64,000 nucleotides of DNA from Mactra quadrangularis (GCA_025267735.1 CM046299.1:20792232-20856231), one strand, 5' to 3'; counted from the first letter of the stretch, positions 21,410 to 33,840 are shown. Notes: generated by a model not told the origin, from the letters alone. Numbers and translations are program-made.

Positions 21410-22180
21410 TATTTAAACCACTTGGGGATTGTGTATATCTACTTGGGTTTGATCATCCCAGGGACAAACGTATCAGGAACCCACTGCCTATTGGATTGAT
21501 TTTAATCACTCCATGCAACTAAAATCATATTCACTTCCTTTACATTTTTCTTCATTTGTTCGTCCTCAGCTCTGATCCTAACACTTAAATGCAGTTGGAT
21601 ATCGCCGGCCATTTTCCATTTTTCTTGTCAATAACTCTTGGTAATTCATAGTTTTGCATTTTATGTGAGTATGGTTAGATATCAGATAATTAATTCACCA
21701 AGGGTATTCCCCGTGGAAGTCGTCGAATTCTAAGGGACCTGATTATATACCTCCTACAATTAAGAGTCACAAAGTCCCTGCTATTTCCATCAAAGGAGGT
21801 TCGCATAATGACAAAACATTATGTATAGGGTATAACAAATTGTACAGATTCGTACAGCTTGTAATTACATAGAATATTCTAAACGAATGCTAAATGTGAA
21901 AGTCCGAAGCATGTTCCGATGTCAGTCAAATTGACAGAAGATGGCGAATGCAGTGACGATTTGTATCGGACCGATTTAGATGTGCTTATATGTGTCAGAA
22001 GGAATTTGAAAAAAAAAATGTGGAAAACATAAACATGTTTTTTTCATTCTTATTCCACTCATCGACAAAGGTATCCGTTTTTTTTTCGCCTGAAAATCGT
22101 TGAATCACGAGAGACCAGTATATTTTGGAAAACCCACTAGAGTATCCCCTAGAAGTCCCTGTAATGTTAATCTTAAAGCA
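21410..22180. other. Intergenic stretch, no gene recognised
   Basis: Mixed AT-rich sequence without a supported exon. Some blocks (e.g. ggaagtcgtcgaattctaag near 21715 and gggaagtcgttgagccctaa near 22380) look like diverged repeat ends but no boundary was established. Confidence 0.3.
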
Positions 22181-22186
22181 CCCATC

Positions 22187-22358
22187 AGTCTACGAAATTA
22201 GTATAATTTATTATGAAAGTGGTTACCCGAACAGGGCATTTTAGTAGCAAGCACTATATCTTGTTTGTAGATTTTTGGTTGCTTAAAAGAAATTTTAGGT
22301 TGCCGGAACTAAATAGTAGCTGTCCCGGGCAACCGGGCACCCACTAATTTCGTAGATT
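22187..22358. mobile_element. Inverted-repeat element, copy 1
   Basis: The ends agtctacgaaattagt and actaatttcgtagatt are inverted. A related copy with agtctacgga and taattttatagact ends is at 52131-52255. Confidence 0.6.
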
Positions 22359-22910
22359 CACCCACGGTCTCGCAGCCCTGGGAAGTCGTTGAGCCCTAAG
22401 AGTAATTGGATATTTAGCTTGGACATCAGAGATTCGTGCGGCTAGAAGATTATTCCCAAGACGTCTCATTCACAAAGTTCTAAAGCCATAGCTGTTACTT
22501 TTCCTCTTTGAAGTCTTGCAAACATTTATGATCAAAGTTAATAGTAATAATAAAACAGAAACAAACTGACAAATCGGACTAACTTTTAAGTACAAGTTAA
22601 CATGTTTTTTCCTTCGTTGTTATTTGTTTACTAAAACACGTTCAATCCACGAAAATGACATTTTGGGAAAAACACACAGGATGTACAAGTAGAAGAATAT
22701 TTTCAACAACTATTGTATTCAAAGAATTGTATATTATTCCTATTGCATACTCTCAATCTTTTAAAAGAATGCTTTATATGTTAGTTTGAACTATTTGTTT
22801 TAAATTTTGAGCACATCATCAACCATATAAGGTCTACTCTCACATGATTAATAAATCCATATATCCAGTTCAGTTAATAACGTAGTCTAGCATGCTAGCA
22901 CCCACAAGTT

Positions 22911-22980
22911 GCATTCGGAACACCTCGACCATTCATTTAATAAATGAATCGAAGTGAATAGCTGAGGAGTTCCGAATGGT
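22911..22980. repeat. Hairpin with CATTCGGAAC arms, copy 1
   Basis: The left arm gcattcggaacacctc pairs with gaggagttccgaatg. The centre is itself a palindrome (attcatttaataaatgaat). The same outer arm recurs at 29284-29370. Confidence 0.6.
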
Positions 22981-23017
22981 ACAAATCCAACGATCATCTG
23001 AGCTTTGTTTACGTTCA

Positions 23018-23416
23018 CTACACAATTGGAGGTATAGCTGTTAACTGTCTGCTTCCAACCTCGTCCTTGATGTCAGTAGGGTCACGATTGGTTGCCGGGG
23101 TAACCATTAAACGTTCATAAGGACCTTGTGTTTCGTGATCACGTGACTGTTGATCGTGCACACCTTTAGTGTACGTGTAAATGCTGTCAACAATTCGTGT
23201 ATAAAGTCTTGGATTAATTCTAGGCTTATCAGCACTGTCGTCTAGACCACCACGAACCATTTGTTTAAAAGGAGATTGTTTATGCTCTTTCAAATGAAAT
23301 ATATTTGGTGTGTCTGGTTCCCGCTTTGCTTTAAATGCCATGTGACTTGTTGGTGACGTCATATCCGCCATATTGTGTATCTTCTTTTCATATCGTCTTT
23401 CGATGGCTTTCTTTGC
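23018..23416 (-). CDS. Unrecognised protein gene, last exon
   Basis: Acceptor gttttag then gcaaagaaagcc; 132 codons and a TAG at 23018-23020. It starts with a charged helix (AKKAIERRYEKK), then a Pro/Arg-rich region and a conserved-looking block INPRLYTRIVDSIYTYTKG. Confidence 0.8.
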   Translation of the reverse strand, partial: AKKAIERRYEKKIHNMADMTSPTSHMAFKAKREPDTPNIFHLKEHKQSPFKQMVRGGLDDSADKPRINPRLYTRIVDSIYTYTKGVHDQQSRDHETQGPYERLMVTPATNRDPTDIKDEVGSRQLTAIPPIV

Positions 23417-26400
23417 CTAAAACAAGTCAAAGTATTGAAATACAGAAAGACGTTCGTGCACATTGAAACTTAACAAATCCATACTAATTATTACTCCTTA
23501 CACATTAGATTCAAGTACAAATCGAGCAGGGCAAAAAATGCGAGCCAAGTGTTATTCTACCCTGTATTACTAGCAAGTATTAACGAGGTTTGACTTCGCC
23601 CCTTCCACACCTGTCAATGATCATGAAACAAATACCCGTCAGTTGATTGACGAAACTACTTTTATCGCAGAAATTAACTGCGTAGTGAATCAGAGACACA
23701 TGTATCACTCCGCAGGTTAATCTGGTCAGGCATTTTCAGCGTCGATAGTTTTCGTTTTTGCGGTATAACTTAAGCCTTTCAGCAAAATCGCCGAAAGTCT
23801 AAAAAAGCACGAGTATAGGTCCGTAGGACAATGAAGTTATTGTATGCATTCAATCGTCGTTCATAAAATCTTTAACAAATTCCAAATAATTTGCACCTTT
23901 GAAACAAGAAGCCTTTTCTTGGTATAATTATATGATAAAATTTATTTATTTCGAAATAATTGGAACACAATTATACAATATATCTAGACAAGAAATTTTG
24001 AGTCTCACATGATGATAATATTTTAACAGCATTAAAGCTTTTAAAAATATTTAAATTATTATAATGAAGCTAAAGAACATTATATGTTGATTTCAAATTG
24101 AGTTTTACAATTAAATACAGCAACAAATGATAGCTTATTAATAAGTTACTATTATAATATCGTGTGGTAATATACCTATCGTATATTAAAAATATAAAAA
24201 AAAACAATAAAATACTAAGTAAGTTTATATTTCAAGAGTCATTCAAAAATGTTGTCTGTCTTTTAACCGTGGTATGGGTTAAGTTTCATACAGTCATTGT
24301 ATATCTATTGTATATATACAAGTTCTCTCGACAAAGAAAATGTATAAGGAGGGAATAACCTTCCAAAGCTTCAAGAAATCGTATTATAATTATGTCGGTA
24401 TTAAACGGAGCCCCTAAAGTGACATTTTGAAATTCCTTTTTTTATTTTCACAATTATTTCGTTTAAATGTAATATCATTTCATTTAAACCAAATAATATT
24501 TCGTAAAACAACGAAAAAATATTTCGTCTAAATGAAAAAAATTGAAAATTAAAAGAATTTCAAAATGTCACTTTAGGGACTCTGTAGTAAGGCATATATG
24601 AGAACTTATATTTTGTAGGTAAATAATTGAATGTAAGCATGTCGATGATAAAAAGTTTACAGGAAGCATGTTGTTTACAGTAGCATTTACATGTAAATAC
24701 CACATAATTGAAACCGTCATAGCAAGGAAATGACAGATTATAAAGCATTAATTTCTTACCGATAGTTTAAAGTGATTTTGACAAGTGAGTAAATAGTTGA
24801 GTTAGAATGACCTTCCGTCGAACTGTTGGGAATATTCATGTTGCCAGATGTACTATTGACCGAGTACAAGATACAGAAAGTATTTTTATACTATACTTAT
24901 TAAAATCGCTTCATAAAACCAATGTTCGTAGTTTAAGTATCACTAAAACGCTATATCATGTATGTCTTTAAAAAAGAGTATCACTGCAAACCAGTTATAA
25001 TAGTGTTACTGATACTCAAATAATAATACTTTCAAGAAGATCTTGGTTTTTGTAAAATTGTGCAAACTTCTACGATTTTTAAGTCCGAAATGTTTAATTT
25101 GAGAAAAAATGTCTCCGTATAGAGACCCTTAAAATTTTGACAGCTTTAAAGGAATTGCAAGGCAAAAGTTCAACTTCATATTACCTTATACCTAAATTAT
25201 TATTATTATTAGAAAATTATTTAGAAATTATTATTGGGTATTACTATAATACCTAAAATCGAAAAGTTGTCAACTTCCGTGAAAAAAGGATGTCCTCCGA
25301 GTTATATACAATATCAGACTAACGCAAAAGCAATCCGAGAAAGAAATTTGGGGTGCGTTTTTATTAACGGTCGTAAGGCCGGTCTTAACTAAGATCTCGA
25401 TAGAAAATGTCAGATGCAACAAAGAAAAAAGCTGTTCATAATCCTATCATTGATATTTTAAAAGCAAGACAATAAAATCACTAAGCACTTACTCTTTCCT
25501 TTCTTTTTTGTTTAGCTAATTTTTCAATCTTTGCTTGTATTGGTGTGTCTCTATTTCTAGGAGTTAATGCTGGCACTATTTGACTAGGTGTATGTTTCTT
25601 CTTTTTTGAACTAGATTCTGGGAATGTGAACTCTCTTGAATTAAACAAATGTAGGTGGGGTGACTTGGTTGCTACCTCAACTGATAATGAACGCTCGTCT
25701 GCCTGTAAAACAGTGAAGAAAGATAATAAAAAATCATTTTACATACATTCAGTACATAAAATTTGACAATAATGCCAATGGTCCTCTATTAATAACGTAT
25801 ATGGTTTTCGGCCTTGAGGAAGTGTAGGTGAGTACAGGTTATAGACAAATGTTCAGGAAAGCTAAGTGAGATGCGTTGTTTATTATGACTTATATTCGTT
25901 AGTGCAGGAAGTGTCTTGATTCACGAACGCTTGCTCGAAAATGTTGTTGTAAAATTGAACAATGTTTACATACTGGCTTTCCCCACCTTATTGAAGATAT
26001 GGATACCTGTATTTAAATACTCAATTAGAAGGAATTTAACTCAAACAATTTTATCTGTGTCGCATATTCATGTCACACTATAAACAAGCACTACAATTTA
26101 ATTATAGTAATTATTCTTTAGCAATTAGTTTCTGTTGAGCAGCTGTCCATTTCGTGTCATGATCAACCCTGTGCATTAAATTAAAGAGACAAAGTTTTAC
26201 AAAATACCATTATGCTTATTTTTATTACTTTTTCCAAAGAGCGCCTTAGACTAGATCGGTCCTTCATAATTCTGGAGTAAAAAGTGTACTACGATTTAAG
26301 CGATAGATGGTCAAGAAAGTCGGTATGGTTCATTAAAATAAGTTGTAAACATTTTGAATTCTTGTGACAGAAATTGTCAGGTATAGCTTTAAACACATTT

Positions 26401-26834
26401 AACTGAAAATATAAACTAAAGTGAAATAATGAACGTACCCTGTCAGTTAAGAATGCTGGTGATATAGAAAGGGATGGTAATGGTGGAAGATCACTTATTT
26501 CATCATCGTATTCATGCTCCTCTGGTAATATATCATGGTGTCTAGGTAACATATTCTCTGGTATCGGTGGTAACTTCTTTCTACGACGTTCTTTTTTCTT
26601 GGAAACATATGGAGGCTCAAACCGGAACTCCTTGAATGCGCATGCTCGTGTTAGACCTTGGTCACGTGACAACTGCAATGGTAATGGTAGACCGCAATGA
26701 TTACAAATTAGAATGCGTGTCTGAGCATTCAAACGATGTCCATATTTGGCAAAGTACTGTTTTATTTCTGTTTTACAACTGTTACTTAATCCAGCAAGAT
26801 AACTTTGTACAGGGTCCATTGTCAAATGGAACAT
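23018..26834 (-). CDS. Unrecognised basic protein, three exons, 334 codons
   Basis: The exons are 26439-26834, 25493-25702 and 23018-23416, all joined in phase 0 with good GT-AG sites. They give 334 residues from the first ATG (26834) or 329 from the second (26819, MDPVQSYL). An in-frame TGA precedes the first ATG, so this is a true start exon. Visible features are one CNHCG (Cx2C) near residues 44-48, a basic cluster KKKERRRKK, a Pro/acidic stretch, and a Lys/Arg/Glu-rich helix (AKIEKLAKQKRKER into AKKAIERRYEKK) across the last junction. There is no signal peptide or membrane segment. I do not recognise the family and assign no function. Confidence 0.8.
23430..24400. other. Intron sequence, nothing recognised
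   Basis: AT-rich, non-coding part of the second intron of the 23018-26834 gene. No repeat family member was recognised. Confidence 0.35.
24406..24584. mobile_element. MITE, 180 bp
   Basis: The ends ccctaaagtgacattttgaa and ttcaaaatgtcactttaggg are inverted repeats. The AT-rich interior has atttcgt/aaatgaa motifs. Confidence 0.75.
24590..25490. other. Intron sequence, nothing recognised
   Basis: Non-coding. A diverged element end like that of 15100-15920 may lie near 25350-25400. Confidence 0.3.
25493..25702 (-). CDS. Unrecognised protein gene, middle exon
   Basis: 210 bp, 70 codons, phase 0 at both ends; acceptor gttttacag, donor aaaga|gtaagt. It encodes a Ser/Pro/Lys-rich linker containing SSSKKKKHTPS and ends in a charged helix. 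Confidence 0.8.
25808..25890 (+). repeat. SINE family A, tail fragment
   Basis: Shares gtaggtgagtacaggttata and aggaaagcta with the full copies. No tRNA-like head is present. Confidence 0.5.
26439..26834 (-). CDS. Unrecognised protein gene, first coding exon
   Basis: 132 codons to the donor gacagg|gtacgt. It contains KQYFAKYGHRLNAQTRILIC followed by NHCG, then a basic cluster and an acidic/proline region. The start is 26834 or 26819. Confidence 0.8.
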
Positions 26835-26839
26835 TTTTA

Positions 26840-29280
26840 GTATTTTTAACAGTTTTCAAATATAATCCAAGCGCGTGAATGTTTCAACTGTAATAAAAAA
26901 AACTGTACCAGAGTGCACACTTTTATCCAAAATGCGCCAATGTTCAAGAATTGACTTTGCTCGCAAATCGGATGGCAGGAACTATTAACTTCAGAATTAC
27001 AAGACATTAAGTTTATTCCATATACAAAAATCACCCTCCAAATATTCAACCGTTTAAAATTTAGGACCGTAGCCGATATGAAAATCTATTTTACTTAAAT
27101 AATAATTTTACCACTTTTTTAACAATACTGTTTTGAATAGTTTATGATTTAAACAGAATTTGTACCAAACGTCGGTTTTCATCGAATCGATTATAACTAC
27201 CATTTATGGATGAATAAATACTCCATTGTATTTCTCTATTTTGAATCTATACCACTCATTTATCAATGTCGTTGTGTCCAGGGAGGTTAAAATATCCAAT
27301 TCAATGAATTTTATTGAAATTTCAAAGATAAAGTTTTTAAAATATTAGGATTAGAAATTAAAATTTTCACAATAGCTTTTATCTAATACTCTTTATCGGC
27401 TCTTGTAAGTTGTGTTTTGCGATAATATTATATTCATTCATTTTTGTCTATAATCCGTAAATGTTAAAATTTGTTTTAATCATATTCAACATTTTTATTA
27501 TAAACGGTTCTTTCAATCTTACTGTTATCTTCAAAATAAAACCTCTCATTAGTCGGTTTATTCCACCATGCTTATTGATAATTGGTACAATTATAATATA
27601 TATTGGTTATTTTTATGAGCCATATACAGGTCATCCACGTAAACATTGCGTATATAAACATAGCCAGTTTCATTACACACCAATATTTAGGGACGATTAT
27701 TTTTATTGTTTTATAGTTTAGTTATTTGACACTTATTTTATAAACATACCATTATATAAAATTTAAAATGTTCATATACAGTATTAAAAATAAATGTAAA
27801 AAGTGAAATTGTATGTTTTAATCCATAAAATGCTGTTCATGCATTAGCTTATTCACCTTTTCAGTGGACTGAAGTCCAATGTTTAAAGGACAAAAACACG
27901 CATGACCCAGAATACGACATGTACACTTATATATAATAATATGTTCACACAATATCTTCACGAAATAATTATAATATATTTATTCTTATGAGCCATGTGC
28001 ACTTAAATATAATACACTGTTCACATAATATACATATACAATTCAAAATATTAAAAAAAAATCAAATTGAAAAACATATCATTAAAACCAGTATATAAAT
28101 TTTTATGAGTATTTTAAATTATTTCTAATATTTTTTATGCATAGCAAATACTAATCACGATTATAATAATAATATAATTCAAACTTAAAAGATCTTTGCG
28201 ACGATCTTTTTAAAACGTTCTTATAATTCAAAGAACGCCTTTCAAAATGAAATTCGTTAATTTTACTAAACATATAGACTTATTGCTTAATACTTTCTTT
28301 TCGAAATTGTAATTTTATTTATCAATGTTTTTGTTATGTACGATAATTACCAATGTAAACATTATGTTTTTGTATAAAATAATGAACAGTTTTAAAGTAT
28401 GAATATTATCTATATTTCAACAGTTCACAGTTTAATTGTATGGGTTTTAAAAATAACAATTTTATCATACGTTCCACTCGGTCGATTTAAACTATAGAAT
28501 TATTTCACATTATTGTGTGAGGTGCATGTCAGCAATGCGTTATCTCCGATTCTAACACAAAAGCAATATTTGAAACCATTTAATTACGGTGATAAGGTGC
28601 TTTGCTCACAGACATATTGATTTCATTGAGATTGTAAATATATTTATTACATGTACAGTGTGTTTAAGTTCTTTTAAGTGTATTTTGTATTCATAAACTA
28701 ACTTTTTTCATGTTTTATCTGTCGCTTAAATTTTCTTAAATTTCCACTTATGACACGAAAAATGATATTTTTATAAATTTTCTGGCAGTACATCAAATAA
28801 AAGGTTAATATATAACATGTTTAAGAATAGAATTGTTAAAAATCCAGTTTTAACTGGTGTCAAAGACGATATGGTACAATTTTAGCTAATTGGTGCGTAA
28901 TTAATTTATATACAAATTTTATGTATTTGTAGTTGATACAGAACGCTTAACTCTTTATCTAATAGAGAGCAAACAATCGCCAGGAATATACGTTATACTT
29001 TGACATACGCTCATTGTCATGGTCATCGATGACGTCATGTTACAGATTGTCTCCATTGAATGACTTCTGACCACTGGTTCTAAGCACCAAAATCATTATG
29101 ACACTTAGTAACGACTATCAATTCTACGTTCAGGTAGACATAAACAAAACTAACTTCTAATCATTTCTATGACATTTTTGTAAGTGGAATACTTCGGACA
29201 TTTTCAGAACAACCAACATAAATATGTATATACAAATGTATACCATACAAAATGAGCAAGGAGATCCGCTCGCGAAATAA
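26840..29280. other. Very AT-rich intergenic stretch, nothing recognised
   Basis: About 2.4 kb without a supported exon. A plus-strand frame at 27461-27721 is AT-driven, Ile/Tyr/Phe-rich and has no motif. A palindromic TGACGTCA (CRE) occurs near 29029-29038. Confidence 0.35.
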
Positions 29281-29283
29281 AAA

Positions 29284-29370
29284 GTTTCCATTCGGAACTA
29301 CCACGGCGATCTTCTACGCAGATAAAGTATATCTTCGTGGATGATCGCCGAGGTTGTTCCGAATGAAAAG
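29284..29370. repeat. Hairpin with CATTCGGAAC arms, copy 2
   Basis: The left arm ccattcggaactaccacggc and right arm gccgaggttgttccgaatg pair over about 28 bp. It shares its outer arm with 22911-22980. Confidence 0.65.
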
Positions 29371-29379
29371 TTTCGTATT

Positions 29380-29565
29380 AATCGTAACTACATTGTATTC
29401 GGCAATTTCCGTGACCGGAATATAATGTTTCATTGGACAAACTTGATCGAGTTCCGAGTGATGTCGTGTACTTACCACCTCGGTATTAACGCTATATAAG
29501 AGAGAAATTCGGAGCGATGTTAATCCGAATGAGAAATGTACTTTAAGAACCATACGGAAATACCC
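29380..29565. repeat. Dispersed repeat shared with 34437-34600
   Basis: Blocks aatcgtaacta, gcaatttccgtga and ttggacaaac recur in order at 34437-34600. Both copies are non-coding. Confidence 0.5.
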
Positions 29566-29599
29566 GTAGTTTTACGATGGTGTGATTTCTTATACTTAC

Positions 29600-29683
29600 T
29601 CTTCTTATAGGAGGTAATTTTTCCACACTTTGTAAATGTAAATGTTTAAATCTATGTAATTGTTCTATAGTAGCTGTGTCCAT
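29600..29683 (-). CDS. Short start exon, possible alternative first exon
   Basis: An ATG at 29683 opens 28 codons (MDTATIEQLHRFKHLHLQSV...) ending at a good donor aagaaga|gtaagtat, phase 0. The hydrophilic, non-repetitive peptide looks coding. No other exon in 26.9-29.6 kb follows it. It is phase-compatible with the acceptor at 25702 of the downstream minus-strand gene, so it could be an alternative first exon, or the first exon of a separate gene. Confidence 0.45.
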
Positions 29684-29689
29684 TCTACT

Positions 29690-29990
29690 GGCAAGATTTA
29701 CTTCCAGCAACATCTTGACCTTGTTTGATCCCTAGTTGACCCCTAGTTTGATCCCTAGCTATGACGTCATAACAATGGATAATCTGAAAAATACCCCAAA
29801 AAAGATAAAGGTGAAAATCATTTCTTCTCAGGGCTATGGTGTACTGTATTTCTCCGGACTTACGCTCCCTTCGCAGCTCAGTGAATACATTACATTCACG
29901 TAGAAAGTGAACGAGTGAATCTTTAGAACCGATGTATTGGAGAGTACTCCGGACTATAGAAAGATAAACAGATTCAATGTCGGTCATGTG
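29690..29990. repeat. Dispersed repeat shared with 43326-43880
   Basis: acgctcccttcgcagctcag, tgaatacattacattcac and gaatctttagaaccgatgta reappear (in part inverted) at 43326-43370 and 43840-43880, together with a TGACGTCA site. The 100-codon minus frame here is within the repeat and not called as a gene. Confidence 0.5.
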
Positions 29991-30550
29991 ATTTCCTGAA
30001 ATTCAGGCTTAACAATGACCAGTGGTATTATCAAAATATCAAAAACTCATTTTTTGTGTGTTCAATATAGCACATTTTTTTATAGTACGAAACAAAGTAC
30101 AAAGTGAGTGTATCACTTTTCTCATACCCGATAAACTGTTACCCTTTATTTTATTGAACGACCAGTCCTAACCATGTGGATAAGGATGACATCCTATCGC
30201 AAGTTCAGATAGGTGCACAGCTGGAAAAGTCACTACCTACAATTCTACTGATCATTGAGATTCCAAATCAGACATGGTAACGATAAAAATGACAACCATT
30301 CACAAGTTTCATAAGACGCACGGTTGGGAAAGTCAATCCCTGTATAAACTTAAGTGAGCCATGGGTCAACGATAAGCCGTTACATGTATATTGAAACTCA
30401 TACACTTCGAGCAATAATTGTTAAAGGGGGGATGGTGCTTCGCTGCTCTCGTTCATATTACTGCATTTATTTATGCATTGATTAATTTCATTAATTTCCG
30501 CTGATGCAAACACTCATTTGTAGATAGTGAGTACAGAAATTAGTATTAAA

Positions 30551-31015
30551 AACACTGTCTTATTTGAATATGGAATGTATCATTTAATATGGAATTCACT
30601 ATTTATAAACATGAGACTACATGTAGCCCCTTTAACCTTTATAAACATGAGCATTCATGTAGCCCCTTTAACCTTTATAAACATGAGACTTCATGTAGCC
30701 CCTTTACAAATATGAGACTAAATGTATCACATGTGTTGGGACATCTTCACTAAGGATTAAACACTAAAATCCAGTCTAAATTTAGTTCATGCGCCGCATG
30801 GACAAAATCCACTATACACAGTCTCTATCGACCAATAACTAGTATAATGAACTAGAATAGAATTTTGTTCATGCGCGGCATGAACAAATTTGAAAACTAC
30901 AATACGAATAGGCTACATACACTTCATACAGTCTATTTTGTTGAACAAGATGAACTGTACAGTATAGTGAATTCCATATTAAATGATACATTCCATATTC
31001 AAATAAGACAGTGTT
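30551..31015. mobile_element. Element with perfect 52-bp terminal inverted repeats
   Basis: 30551-30602 is the exact reverse complement of 30964-31015 (start aacactgtcttatttgaata). The interior holds a 35-bp tandem repeat (30603-30720) and inner palindromes (gttcatgcgcggcatgaac). No coding frame is present. The perfect arms imply recent origin or ongoing homogenisation. Confidence 0.8.
30603..30720. repeat. 35-bp tandem repeat, about 3.4 copies
   Basis: The unit ataaacatgagactacatgt / agcccctttaacctt is repeated inside the 52-bp inverted-repeat element. Confidence 0.8.
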
Positions 31016-31019
31016 AAAA

Positions 31020-31940
31020 GTATTATAAGTATTTAAGTCAGTGGGGTTGATGTATTCACCACTGAATAAAAATAACCAATATCTTCTAATAGGTCAAACC
31101 TTTGGTATGGTCTGCTACTTCACGAGCCAGCCAACTATTTAAAAGTATTAGTGAAAGAATAAAAAATGATGATAAAAGTTTGAAGAGCGTAAGAATAAAA
31201 CATGACTCAGACAGCTTGCTTTGGGTATGTTCAATACGACTGACAGCCATTCAGACTTATCTTGGATTCGGATAGGTTGACAACATCAAGTATTCCCGAT
31301 CTACCCGATTTTTCCAGTCGTGGATGGTTATCGGGAATAAAGGGTACTTGATTTGGTTATCAGTTTTGATAGAGTAATTTGGGAGGCGCTGTGGTGAGAT
31401 TTTCTTGAGGTTCTTGCTAAGAGTTTGGCGTCAGAGTGAAGATGGGTAACAATTTTACCAATTACGATCAATGGTACGAAATACGACGAGTCGTTGGTTA
31501 ATGAACCTTTCCATGACTTTACTAATTAGCACTTTTTATAAGCTTTGTCTTACAAGCGAGGTGTTAACAATGGAGCACATCGTTATGTTTGTCGGCAAAT
31601 GTTTTCGTTATTCTAATATAAAGCTCACACGGGGGATGGTCAATCAACGAAGAGGAAATGCAGAGAAAAAATCGTCTCCATTCGCGTGATACATTTGTGT
31701 TAGCAAATTGTACACTTGACATTCAGCTAATATCATGTATTAAACGTACATATGTAGAATAAATTCTTTGATTACATAGAGAAAACCTCACAGCATATTA
31801 GAAGATAGTTTTTTTCTTAATCTATATTTCATACTTTATTTAATTCCCTCTCGACTCTTATCATCACGAATGTCATGCAACATTCCCTCGAATGCCATGT
31901 TTAACATGTTAAGAATACCATCTCATAAAATCAGCAACCC
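31020..31940. other. Intergenic stretch, nothing recognised
   Basis: No supported exon or known repeat. The frame at 31471-31689 has no motif. Confidence 0.35.
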
Positions 31941-31945
31941 AGTGA

Positions 31946-32190
31946 TTGTAGGAGCAGTGTTCTAGTTGTTGGGTGCGCGTTTTGGGATCAGGAGGTCCAG
32001 GGTTCGAACCCCTCTAGGAGCAATGCTGGTTTTCTTAAACAAGTGATTTACCTACAGATTTTTCCACTCCACTGAGGGGTAAATGGGTACTGTGAGGGAT
32101 CACCTTCTTGAAGTTGCTTCCAATGGTCATGAATTTTCGTACAAAAATGGTTTAGTTGGCTTAACCTGTATAGGGAACCACATTTTAACT
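31946..32190 (+). repeat. SINE-like repeat, family D
   Basis: The head contains an excellent B box (ggttcgaacccctctagg) and the tail ccactgaggggtaaatgg. Best-preserved member of the family. Confidence 0.65.
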
Positions 32191-32199
32191 AACATCTAT

Positions 32200-33470
32200 A
32201 TACATTCATATATATTTATACAGACATGAAATCAGTGGTTTCTCCTGTCAGATTAATGATGAAAAACACCACTTGTATACAATGTAATAATCATTTTCCC
32301 AGACGAAATAGACAGTTAAATCAATATACAAAATACTCACAGCATGAAATGTGATAAAATCCCTTTACAATTAATCCAATGAATCCGCCATTTTTAAAAC
32401 CAAAAGAATTTGTTAAAACCTAATTGTCAACACTATGAAACTCTATATAATATTTTACAAAATGTTTATAGATCAGACCCTCAGGACTCATCACAGACAA
32501 ATTATTGAATTAAAGCCATATTCAGACTTAGTTAATTGTTAAACGGCGCTGCTTGTTTTGTGTAAAAAACATAAGATAACATAACAGTCAATCTAAGGGC
32601 ATCTATGGGGTTCATAAAACATGAATTGGTGATTATTAAATACCAATAAATAGATCGAACTTTATTGTGAAATTTAAAGCTATAACAGGCGTGTAGCTAG
32701 CGTTAATTTACATAACATAAAAAATAATTTATGAATGGTAAATTGAGACGACGAGTTAACGTCTCTTACATGTTTTGTGTGCATTCGTTTAAGATCGCCA
32801 ATATTCGAGACAAAAACTCTCATTCGTTTATTCGCTTCGCCAAGATGTTGTATAGATTTTACGGAAATCGACGAATTGTCAAAATAATACGTTCCGGAAA
32901 CATACGAACGTTAGCGAAACTAATTAGGATTGAGTTACAAATCAGTTCTAAATCAATTAAGCGAATAAATCGCGGACATTTCTTAACAAAAAGGGTCATT
33001 GTTTTATGTTGTATATCATTTATTTGACAGTGTCAGCTTACAACTATCAATTGATATACAATATTTAACATGTTAATAAAAGGTTCTCAGGTAACTCACT
33101 TTTAATATCAGATTTTTGAGATTTGTTTGAGATACATAATACTGGGCCATTGCCCATTATTATAAAAGTTGATACTGCAATCAGGGAATATAAGATTAGT
33201 TGATAAAAATCATACGTCCTGGTATGTAGTAAAAGATCATCACAAGATCACAATCCCAGATTTTGATGACTGTCAAAATGATCACTCCGATTTCGTGTAA
33301 AATGGATTAAGAAGCAGGGGGAAATTTAGCTTGTACAAGAGCGCTCATGATGGCAGCCAGAGAGCTTTTAAATAGTTGTTATACGAATCACAATGATGCG
33401 TCTACCAATTGATGTATTTGTTGGACATCGATGTCTGACGATGTTTGCTCCTTGCTGAGAAATATGAGTG
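32200..33470. other. Intergenic stretch, no gene recognised
   Basis: A 98-codon plus frame at 32731-33027 is Arg/Lys/Ile-rich but matches no domain and has no splice or start context that sets it apart. Left uncalled. Confidence 0.35.
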
Positions 33471-33479
33471 ACCGATGCT

Positions 33480-33840
33480 GTCCGCACTGTCTGTCATCTG
33501 TGTGCGTCCCACGATTACCGCTCCGATATCCGCTTCTTGCTGTTATCATTGTGTGCTCCACGATGCCCGCTCCTTGCTGTTATCTTTGTGTGCTCCACGA
33601 TGCCCGCTCCTTGCGTTTTCATCGGCTGCCCCACAACATCTGCTCCTCGATGGTATCTCTGTGTGCCCAATGATGTCCGCTCCTCGATGTTATCTCTGTG
33701 TGCCCCACGAAGTTCGCTCCTTGCTGTTATCTTTGTGTGCCCCACGAAGTCCGCTCCTTGCTGTTATCTCAGATTGTTTGTCGAAGTCCGCTCCCTGCTG
33801 TTATCTCAGATTGTTCGTCGATGTTCGCTCTGTGTCATTA
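33480..33840. repeat. 37-bp minisatellite, about nine copies
   Basis: The unit cccgctccttgctgttatct / ttgtgtgctccacgatg has a spacing of 37-39 bp. It keeps all three plus frames open, which explains the overlapping Cys/Leu/Ser-rich frames here. Confidence 0.85.

Noticed and set aside
32731..33027. 98-codon Arg/Lys-rich frame
   Set aside because: No recognisable motif and no transcript-like context; an open frame of this size can occur by chance.
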